Of a DNA stretch of 64,000 nt, positions 1 through 7,157 are shown one piece after another. The notes beneath the pieces were generated by a model, which ran no database searches, was not told the DNA's origin, and was given only the letters and a program-made list of their open reading frames with translations. Numbering within the stretch: position 1 is the stretch's first letter; every line of letters begins with the position of its first letter. Location: positions 1-64,000 of the forward strand of contig JAOAPN010000009.1 in NCBI GenBank assembly GCA_025462885.1. Reading direction: 5' to 3'. This DNA comes from Acidobacteriaceae bacterium (lineage in GTDB: Bacteria; Acidobacteriota; Terriglobia; Terriglobales; Acidobacteriaceae). A program made the translations under genes and the position numbers.

Positions 1-1519
1 CGGGCAGGCTGGTGGCGCGACGCACCACCTCGCGATAGAGCTCGACAACCTGCTCGCTGGTCGTATACATCGAGCCGGGTACCGAGACCTCTGCCGTTGC
101 AAGGTGGCTCGCGTCAAATCCCAGCGGCACGTGCAAAAGCCGATATAAGCTGCGCCCCAACAATCCGGCGCCTGCAAGAAGCATGACGGCGATTGCAAGC
201 TCGAGGATGACCATATTGGCGCCCAACCGCCGCCAGAGCAGGCCTGCCGCTCCACGATCTCCGTCGGTTAGACCGGTTCGCAGTTGCTGAAAAGAGAGCC
301 GCAGCATGGGCGTCAGTGCAAGCAGCAGCGTGGCCAGCAATGCGACTGCGGCGGCGAAGGCTGCGGTGTGCTCGTTGAGGCCGACACTGGCTAGAAACGG
401 CATGCCCGCTGCCATATTCTTGGGAACCAGTTGGACGAGGAGCCTCATAAGTGCAAGGGCAACAAGGATGCCTGCACCGCTACCGAGCAGCGCAAGCACA
501 AGTCCTTCGGTTACGAACTGTTTGATCAGCCGTACGGGCGCTGCGCCCAGCGCTCCGCGGACTGCAATCTCGCGTCTGCGGTTTTCTGTGCGCACCAGAA
601 CGAGGCTGCTGACGTTGACGCAGGCGATGAGCAGCAGCAGCCCGGCTCCGCCGAGCAGTGTCATCAGGATGGGCCGCACATCGCCGACGATAACTTCGGA
701 GAAGGGAGTGACACCTGCGTTCAGGTCATGCCCAGTGATCGCATATTGCTGCTGCAGTCGCTGCGAGATTCCCCTGATTTCGCTCTGCGCCGCTTGCACT
801 GTGACTCCATCGCGCAGTCTTGCAATGCCGAAGAAGGCATAGAAGGTACGCGAATGTTCATGAGGACTCAATGTGTTGATGGGAACCCAGAACTCGGCGT
901 TGCCACTGAGCGCGAAGGTAAACGACTGCGGCAGAACGCCGATGATCGTATAAGGCCGGGTATCGAGGTCGATGGTTTGCCCAACAACGTCCCTCCGCGC
1001 GCCGTAGCGATGGATCCATGCGCCGTAACTGAGTAGCGTCACATTGGGGCCGCCGGGCTGATCTTCTCCCGGGTTGAAGTCCCGTCCGAGGATAGGGCGT
1101 ACCCCAAGGGTGCGAAAGAATCCGCCGCTTACGCGTTCGCCGTGCACCGGCTCCGCACCGGTGGCTGTACGCAGAAGATAGCCGCTGCCAGCGTAAATAT
1201 CGAGCGAGCTGAAAGATTTGTTCAAGGCCTGCCAGTCGAGAAAGTCAGGATAGGAGAGCGGCGTGCCTGGCAATTGCGAATCGCTTTCGCTGACCGACAT
1301 GACCTGGTTTGGATTCGTGTACGGCAGCGGTTCGAGCAGGGCGGAATCGACAAAGGCAAAGATGGCGACGCTTGTCCCGATGCCAAGAGCAAGGACGAGA
1401 ACTGCAATACAAGCGAAGCCGGGTTTTCTGGCAAGCTGTCGAATCGCGAACTGAAGATCGCGGAGCAGGTTGTCGAGCCAGGCGATGCGGCCCTCGAGAT
1501 CACGACGTGTCACACGCAT
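1..1519 (-). CDS. ADOP-family (MacB/FtsX-like) ABC permease, 3' part missing
   Basis: The frame is open from an ATG at 1519 to the left window edge, so the C-terminal part is missing. The start is preceded by AAGGGGA. The protein opens with a short soluble segment and the phrase LLRDLQFAIRQLARKPGF, then a first membrane helix (ALGIGTSVAIFAFVDSALL), a MacB periplasmic core domain (phrases GGFFRTLGVRPILGRDF and YTIIGVLP), and an FtsX permease segment (LLLIACVNVSSLVLVR, REIAVRGALGA). This is the pattern of the acidobacterial duplicated orphan permeases, which have no dedicated ATPase gene beside them. Likely role: mechanotransmission or efflux at the inner membrane; substrate unknown. The next gene upstream on this strand is a winged-helix/TPR regulator. 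Confidence 0.9.
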   Translation of the reverse strand, partial: MRVTRRDLEGRIAWLDNLLRDLQFAIRQLARKPGFACIAVLVLALGIGTSVAIFAFVDSALLEPLPYTNPNQVMSVSESDSQLPGTPLSYPDFLDWQALNKSFSSLDIYAGSGYLLRTATGAEPVHGERVSGGFFRTLGVRPILGRDFNPGEDQPGGPNVTLLSYGAWIHRYGARRDVVGQTIDLDTRPYTIIGVLPQSFTFALSGNAEFWVPINTLSPHEHSRTFYAFFGIARLRDGVTVQAAQSEIRGISQRLQQQYAITGHDLNAGVTPFSEVIVGDVRPILMTLLGGAGLLLLIACVNVSSLVLVRTENRRREIAVRGALGAAPVRLIKQFVTEGLVLALLGSGAGILVALALMRLLVQLVPKNMAAGMPFLASVGLNEHTAAFAAAVALLATLLLALTPMLRLSFQQLRTGLTDGDRGAAGLLWRRLGANMVILELAIAVMLLAGAGLLGRSLYRLLHVPLGFDASHLATAEVSVPGSMYTTSEQVVELYREVVRRATSLP

Positions 1520-1597
1520 TTTTCCCCTTATTGGATCTTTAGAGGATCTCTGACAATTGATTCAGCATGATGATTTAACACCGTGGTCTGCCAGTGG

Positions 1598-1852
1598 TCA
1601 GATAGCTAGAATCTCTTCGGCGGTGCTAAACCAGCGATGGCTTTGGTCAATGCTGCACAAGCCCTTCCGGATACCGGCAACGGGCTCATCTTGAATCCAC
1701 GGGCGGATATCTCTCCCCGAACGTAACTTATTGATAACCGAGAGCACCTTGCTGGTTACGTCTCGACCGTGGTGGACCATCGGTTTGGGATCGCCTCCAG
1801 CTTTTATGCGTCGATGGTGACTTTCCGAAATGATGGTGCCCTTTGGCAGCAA
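1598..1852 (-). CDS. possible small protein of unknown function (84 aa)
   Basis: A short frame in the 463-bp space between the ADOP permease and the winged-helix/TPR gene. It is hydrophilic and basic (HHRRIKAGGDPKPMVHHGRD in the N-terminal half), with no signal peptide or membrane segment, and I recognise no family. No convincing ribosome-binding site was seen. It could be a real small gene, a fragment of a larger degraded gene, or a chance frame. Nothing else was found in 1520-1982. Confidence 0.2.
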   Translation of the reverse strand: MLPKGTIISESHHRRIKAGGDPKPMVHHGRDVTSKVLSVINKLRSGRDIRPWIQDEPVAGIRKGLCSIDQSHRWFSTAEEILAI

Positions 1853-1982
1853 GCAGGTCGGCGCAACACATTGAAAGCAGGTAAGCGCGAAGCGAGCCTG
1901 CTCTCTTATTGACCTTTTGGCAGACCTTGAAGAGCTTAGTGCAAATTCGTAATATCGGCGTACGCGGTGGAACTGAAATCAG

Positions 1983-4346
1983 TTAAAATCTTCCTTCAGT
2001 CGTTGCGACATTATTCCGTGCCACCTTTATCGCGTCGCTCTCTGTGTGCGCCTGGTTCAGCAGCGGTTCGCCCCGATCTGCATCTTTCCAGAGTGCAAAG
2101 AATTTTTCGTAAACTGTTAAACTATCCGCTGTTCTATTTTCACGTGCAAGTGTGCGGGCCAAGCCAAGATGTGCAAGAGGATAGAGATAAGACAGTGGGT
2201 CAACACACTGATGATCAATGAGCCGGCGAAACTCCTGTTCCGCAGCGGTCAGTTGATTTGCTTCGAGGTATGCTGTCCCTCGCATATAAAGGGTATCCAT
2301 TTCCCGTAGGTCATATGGCCGTGCTGACTGCAATGTTTCGACTGCTTCATCCGGTTTGTGTCGGGCCATGAAAATCGCCGCACGAATCTGAGGCCCTTTC
2401 AGGTTCTTCCACATCGTGTCATCCGGGTGTTGCGCCAGTTCCTGCGTCAGGATATTTTCCGCGCGGGCTTCCTCGCCGGTTTCCGCCATTGCCACAATCG
2501 GATCCGTCATTCCGGATATAGGGGAAAGTGAATCGAGGAGTTTGTGGGCCTCCTGAGGATGTCCTGTCTCCGCTAATATGCGTGTGCCCGCCAGCAGATA
2601 GAACGTATGGAGATTTTCAAGCCCCTGCTGTTTATAAGCAGATGAGATAGTCTCCAGAATTTCCTTGCCTTGCAGAATGCGGCCCTGGGAGGCAGCGAGA
2701 AGCGCCTCATTCAATCTCATCCGTGTCGCCGTGGGATGATTTCTTGCCCAGGCGATTTGTGACTTTATCCCATCCAGATCATTCCGGGCGATATCAACCT
2801 GCAGCAACAGTGAGTGCAGGTCATCGCCATCGAGCCCCTTTGCAACAGCCAGCTCGCAAACTGACTTAGCCTCCTCCAGTTGTCCAGCATGCATCAGCGC
2901 GCGGCCAAGAATGACATAGCCGACTGCATCGTCGGGGCTAAGTTCCAAGGATCGTCTTGCCGGAGGGATGGCCAGCTCAGGCTGACCAAGCTGTATGTAG
3001 AGGTCGGCCATCGCTCCCCACGCAGTCGAGTTGCGCGGATAAATCTCGGTCCATGCCCGGTAGTTCCGCAGTCCTTCGTCCAGGTTGCCGGTCACGCTTT
3101 GGTGGTAGCGGGCAATGATGAAGAGCCTGTCCGGTTCGTTGGCCAATTCGCGTAGTTCATATGCTTTGGTAAGACTGGAGATCTCCTGGACACGGTCGCC
3201 GAGATTGCGATAAGAGGCAGAGAGATCGGCATAGGCCGTAGCAAACTTCGGGTCCAGCTCAATTGCGTGCTGGAACAGGGGAATGGCGTCGGCATATTTT
3301 CCACGCAGCGCAAGGCGGCGTGCATTGGAGTAATTCCGCAACGCGTCCAGGGAACCTGTATTTTCGGCAAAGAGTGGCGTGTCGAACCGGTGAATGGAAG
3401 ACCTCGACTCGCCAAGCTTCTTCCTCATGTTGGTGGCTACCGTGTCGATCGCATGGGGAATCGCATCCGCCGTCGCTGCTTCGGACTTGCTGGTTGCCAG
3501 TGAATCGCCCGAAACGCAATCGATGGCATCAAGGGTGAGCAGGTATTTTTGCCCAAATTTTGCAACGACACCCTTGAGCAGGACTTGTGCGTTATTGCGC
3601 AAGCAGACCTCGCGCGCCAAAGTCGGCGTTAGGAGAGCGTCCTTCTTCTGTTGCATCTGGGTTAATGTCTCCTGCACATGCACCTGAGACAGGAAATTGA
3701 GATAGGGAGACTGTTTGAAGTCCGCAGCAATCGCGCTATCCAAAACCTGACTCAGGCCGGATTCGCCTGTTGCATTTTCAAGATCGGCAATAACCACCAG
3801 AGGAGATGGAGGAACCAGATGCGTATGTTTCCATACAAGAAATCCTGCAACCCCTAGCCCGGTCAGGATTCCAGCGACTAAAGCAATTCGGAGACGGGCC
3901 CGTCCGCTTGAGGTTTTGACAAGCTCCTCTTCCTCGGTGACGACACTCGTTCGAACTGTGTGCTCCTCATATAGAACTCTGTTGGGGAGTTCTATATGAG
4001 GCTCCAGCGGGGTTGTCTCCGAAGTAATGGAGCGAACCGGGCAGATGAACTGGTATCCACGCCCGGGCAGGGTGAGGATATAACCGTTCTCCCCCGGTTT
4101 CTCTCCCAACGCCTTACGTAGGACGGAGATGCTTTGGGCAAGGCTGTTCTCGTCCACAAAGGAATCCGGCCACACATTTCGGAGCAATTCTTCCTTACTT
4201 ACTACTTTGCCGGGATGTCGCACCAGATAGAGCAGCACATCGAAGGCGCGCCGGCTGAGAACGAGACTCTCCTTTCCCCGGCTGACAGATCGCGAACCGG
4301 GGTCGATCTCAAACTCGCCAAACTGAAATATGTCAAGTGTTTCCAT
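1983..4346 (-). CDS. CadC-like winged-helix regulator with transmembrane segment and TPR repeats
   Basis: 787 aa. Residues about 8-105 form an OmpR/PhoB-type winged helix (FGEFEIDPGSRSV, LSRRAFDVLLYLVRHPGKVV, LPGRGYQFI). A linker and one membrane helix follow near residue 150-170 (IALVAGILTGLGVAGFLVWK). The rest is periplasmic: an FlgO/TolB-like region (VVIADLENATG) and then about ten TPR-like helical pairs (FQHAIELDPKFATAYADLSA is typical). This CadC-type layout senses something outside the cytoplasm and binds DNA inside, with no phosphorelay. It is common in Acidobacteriota, where the targets are mostly unknown. Three 10-bp-phased GTCA repeats lie 26-49 bp upstream of its start and could be its autoregulatory site. 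Confidence 0.9.
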   Translation of the reverse strand: METLDIFQFGEFEIDPGSRSVSRGKESLVLSRRAFDVLLYLVRHPGKVVSKEELLRNVWPDSFVDENSLAQSISVLRKALGEKPGENGYILTLPGRGYQFICPVRSITSETTPLEPHIELPNRVLYEEHTVRTSVVTEEEELVKTSSGRARLRIALVAGILTGLGVAGFLVWKHTHLVPPSPLVVIADLENATGESGLSQVLDSAIAADFKQSPYLNFLSQVHVQETLTQMQQKKDALLTPTLAREVCLRNNAQVLLKGVVAKFGQKYLLTLDAIDCVSGDSLATSKSEAATADAIPHAIDTVATNMRKKLGESRSSIHRFDTPLFAENTGSLDALRNYSNARRLALRGKYADAIPLFQHAIELDPKFATAYADLSASYRNLGDRVQEISSLTKAYELRELANEPDRLFIIARYHQSVTGNLDEGLRNYRAWTEIYPRNSTAWGAMADLYIQLGQPELAIPPARRSLELSPDDAVGYVILGRALMHAGQLEEAKSVCELAVAKGLDGDDLHSLLLQVDIARNDLDGIKSQIAWARNHPTATRMRLNEALLAASQGRILQGKEILETISSAYKQQGLENLHTFYLLAGTRILAETGHPQEAHKLLDSLSPISGMTDPIVAMAETGEEARAENILTQELAQHPDDTMWKNLKGPQIRAAIFMARHKPDEAVETLQSARPYDLREMDTLYMRGTAYLEANQLTAAEQEFRRLIDHQCVDPLSYLYPLAHLGLARTLARENRTADSLTVYEKFFALWKDADRGEPLLNQAHTESDAIKVARNNVATTEGRF

Positions 4347-4371
4347 GGACTTGAAAATTTACAAACTGCCT

Positions 4372-4395
4372 GTCAGAACTCGTCAGAAGTGGTCA
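4372..4395. promoter_or_regulatory. three phased GTCAGAA-type repeats, candidate operator
   Basis: GTCAGAA at 4372 and 4382 and GTCACTG at 4392 are spaced exactly 10 bp, on one face of the helix. The array sits 26 bp upstream of the winged-helix/TPR regulator start (minus strand) and about 250 bp upstream of the di-haem oxidoreductase (plus strand). OmpR-type winged helices bind such tandem direct repeats. A matching box lies at 6788-6811. That the neighbouring regulator binds it is inference. The rest of the 4347-4648 gap shows only an AAAGGAGA ribosome-binding site at its right end. Confidence 0.5.
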
Positions 4396-4648
4396 CTGGC
4401 ATTTCATGCAGGTCGCGGCCACGATGCTGACAAACGAAAACCGAGGAACTCTCGACAGTTCGACTCTAGCAGCGGCCAGAAGAGGCGGCAAATTTCTTCG
4501 CGCAGTAGAAGCGGTAGAACTGGCTGTCGCTTTTGTTCTATTCGCATTCCAGAGCGCTTCGTAACGTGATGTTTACCGCAATGCTTTTTTTGCACGTCAT
4601 CGGCATTACTACGACCAATCACCGGATCAGAACAAAGGAGAACGCCAG

Positions 4649-6208
4649 GTGAAGCCAGATCAATATGTAAGAGCAAAATACTGCCTTGGATTCTCTGTGG
4701 TGCTCTTTTACCTGATTGCTGCAACAACCTCTTCAGCCCAGTTCGGACAATTCGGGCACGGTATTCCTTCAGGGCCACCATGGGGCCGTGCCAAGGACCC
4801 CGGGCCGCGACCGAATCCTGCCACCACTGTTCCGAATCCAGTTCCTGGCCTGAACGCGAATGAGGTTGCTCTCTTCAATGAGAGCCTTCTTCGCGTCTCG
4901 GAACTTGAGGGAACCTGCGATACCTGTGCGCAACAATCGCAGGATGGTCTTCCGGTTGACCCGGATCCGCAGAATCCCTTTTCTCCATTGAGGCTGGTCA
5001 ACTCCGCCGGCATGGGGCCTGTCTTCAACGCCGACCAATGCTTTACCTGCCACTTCCAGCCTATGATCGGCGGTAGCTCTCCCAGGAAAAATCCGGCCGA
5101 GACCGTTGCACACAGGTTTGGTGGGACAAACACCGTCCCCAGCTTCGAGGAGCCGGATGGAGCATTTCGCGAGGTGCGCTTCAAATTCAACCGCGATGGC
5201 AGCCGCGACGGAGGTGTGCACAGCCTCTTCACCCTTCAAGGGCGTTCCGACGCTCCCGCGTGCCGATTGGAACAGCCCGACTTCGATAGAGAACTGCAAA
5301 AGCGAAACATCGCTTACCGCATTCCGCTTCAGTTATTTGGTCTTGGTTTGATTGAAGCCATTCAGGACTCCGCAATTCTCTCCAACATGAACGCCGATCA
5401 CGAGATCAAGGAACGGCTCGGGATACACGGCCACGCGAATATCGTTCCCAACAACGGGACGATCAGCCGCTTCGGCTGGAAGGCACAGAACGCTTCAATC
5501 ACGATGTTTGCCGGTGAGGCCTACAACGTGGAGATGGGGATCAGCAACGACCTGTTTCCCATCATGCGCAGCGAAAACCCCGATTGCAATCTCTCCTACG
5601 AGGCCTTCGACATTCCACGCACGGACGATAAGCGCTACAACAATCCACTCAAGATCATGCCCGCATGGCTGATGTTCACCGTGTTCATGCGCTTTGTGGA
5701 CGCGCCTCAACCGGCTCCTCTGTCTGCAAGCGCGGTCCGTGGCAGGCAATTGTTCAACGAGGTCGGATGCGCACACTGCCACACCGCTTCGTTCCGGATT
5801 CCCGGGGTCGCGAATCCTTCAAGACCCTCGGAGGAGATCGGTCCGCAAACGGTGGCACTGAGAGGACAAACAGTCAACCTCTACTCCGACCTTCTGGTTC
5901 ACCACATGGGAGCGACGCTCGCTGACAACATCGTGCAGGGAAATGCCGGACCGGATGAGTTCCGCACAACGCCTCTCTGGGGGCTTGGTCAACGGTTCTA
6001 CTTTCTGCATGACGGAAGAACGCAGGACTTGATGACAGCAATTCAGGACCACTTCTCCTTCCCGGGATTTGATGGCGGCGACAACCCCGTAAAGGATCGC
6101 GACTCCTTCCGTTACGGTCCTTCGGAGGCGAATGGAGTTGTCATGCGGTTCAACGCGCTGCAGGAAGGCGATAAGCAGGCTGTTCTCGAATTTCTGCGAT
6201 CGCTTTAA
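4649..6208 (+). CDS. di-haem oxidoreductase (putative peroxidase / thiol oxidoreductase family, COG3488-like)
   Basis: 519 aa, GTG start preceded by AAAGGAGA. An N-terminal signal peptide ends near SSAQFGQ, so the protein is periplasmic. Two CxxCH haem sites are visible: CFTCH at residues 131-135 and CAHCH at 374-378. A CDTC pair near residue 90 lacks the histidine and is not a haem site. Phrases such as NSAGMGPVFNADQCFTCH and TTPLWGLGQRFYFLHDGR match the DHOR family, which pairs two haems in one chain for redox chemistry. The small secreted protein that starts 15 bp downstream is probably co-transcribed. The physiological substrate is unknown. Confidence 0.88.
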   Translation: MKPDQYVRAKYCLGFSVVLFYLIAATTSSAQFGQFGHGIPSGPPWGRAKDPGPRPNPATTVPNPVPGLNANEVALFNESLLRVSELEGTCDTCAQQSQDGLPVDPDPQNPFSPLRLVNSAGMGPVFNADQCFTCHFQPMIGGSSPRKNPAETVAHRFGGTNTVPSFEEPDGAFREVRFKFNRDGSRDGGVHSLFTLQGRSDAPACRLEQPDFDRELQKRNIAYRIPLQLFGLGLIEAIQDSAILSNMNADHEIKERLGIHGHANIVPNNGTISRFGWKAQNASITMFAGEAYNVEMGISNDLFPIMRSENPDCNLSYEAFDIPRTDDKRYNNPLKIMPAWLMFTVFMRFVDAPQPAPLSASAVRGRQLFNEVGCAHCHTASFRIPGVANPSRPSEEIGPQTVALRGQTVNLYSDLLVHHMGATLADNIVQGNAGPDEFRTTPLWGLGQRFYFLHDGRTQDLMTAIQDHFSFPGFDGGDNPVKDRDSFRYGPSEANGVVMRFNALQEGDKQAVLEFLRSL

Positions 6209-6223
6209 GGGTTGGAAAGTGAG

Positions 6224-6751
6224 ATGAGAGTGATACGAAACTTTGTAGCGATAGCGCTCTTTTTATCTACGGTCTCGCTCCTTGCGGAAGATCCCTTTCT
6301 GGGGAGATGGGCGCTCGATGTCCAAAGATCGAAGTATTCCTCTAGGACCCGGCCGAAGCAAATGACGATCGAAATGAGCGCAGCAGGACATGGAATTCAC
6401 TACCACTCAGAAACACAGTTTCCAGGTGGCAGAACAATCAGCGCCGACTACACAGCAGAGTATGACGGGAAACCTGCGATTGTTCTTAGCGCCAGAGGCA
6501 TGTTGCTGCCTGTCTCACTCAAACGAACAGCGCCAAACGTTGTCGTTGCCACCTACACAAGTGGGTTCCAGGCAGCAGCGACAAGCCGCAGAGCGATTTC
6601 CGCAAACAGTCGAGTCATGACCGTCACAACCACATCGCAGGATGTTTCCGGTAAGACAGTGACAAACGTAGGTATTTACCGGAAGGTCCATTCGCCAGAC
6701 GGCAGTTTTGATCTATCCAGAATCAGGACGGATCTTCTTGTGCCGAAATAG
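6224..6751 (+). CDS. small secreted protein, function unknown
   Basis: 175 aa from the ATG at 6224, chosen over an in-frame TTG at 6212 because GGAAAG sits just before it. A signal peptide (FVAIALFLSTVSLLAEDP) leads into a short beta-rich domain beginning FLGRWALDVQRSKY, the opening seen in many acidobacterial secreted proteins with a lipocalin-like or repeat fold. It lies 15 bp after the di-haem oxidoreductase, so the two are probably one transcript and may share a periplasmic role. No catalytic motif is apparent. Confidence 0.75.
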   Translation: MRVIRNFVAIALFLSTVSLLAEDPFLGRWALDVQRSKYSSRTRPKQMTIEMSAAGHGIHYHSETQFPGGRTISADYTAEYDGKPAIVLSARGMLLPVSLKRTAPNVVVATYTSGFQAAATSRRAISANSRVMTVTTTSQDVSGKTVTNVGIYRKVHSPDGSFDLSRIRTDLLVPK

Positions 6752-6787
6752 CTTCTTTTTCATCGCATTGACGCGCATTCAAAACCT

Positions 6788-6811
6788 GTCAGAAGCCGTC
6801 ACTGGGATTTT
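6788..6811. promoter_or_regulatory. second GTCAGAA/GTCACTGG box
   Basis: GTCAGAA at 6788 and GTCACTGG at 6798 reproduce the last two units of the array at 4382-4405, including the following ATTT, with three mismatches over 23 bp. It lies in the 406-bp gap between the small secreted gene and the TIG lipoprotein. I see no convincing gene in the rest of 6752-7157; several short frames there overlap and look like chance. Confidence 0.4.
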
Positions 6812-7157
6812 TACAACGTACCCATCATGCTCACGAGCAGAGCCCAGAGGGGATGGATCGATGGTCCAACTTTATAGGTGGTTCCAGCAGCACACGAGTC
6901 TCTTCCGTCGCACCACATGGAAACACGACGGTAGGCGCACGATGCGACAAGAGATCACGGTCGCGAGGGAAGAACGAACGTTTCTGGTTTCACAATGCCT
7001 GGATATTTGTCCACTCTGTGGCCGGAAACTGCCAAAAACCGCCGGGGGCAACAAAGGAAATGACGATGACATACATATCGATTCTCTGTGAGTGCGGCTG
7101 CAGGCGGTTCGCTCCTACTTCTTCACTGGTTCGACTCGAAGTCTGCCTGGAGGCCCC

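Noticed and set aside
306-1570. Several plus-strand frames of 140-200 codons
   Set aside because: The minus strand encodes an uninterrupted MacB/FtsX-type permease here, with recognisable helices and motifs.
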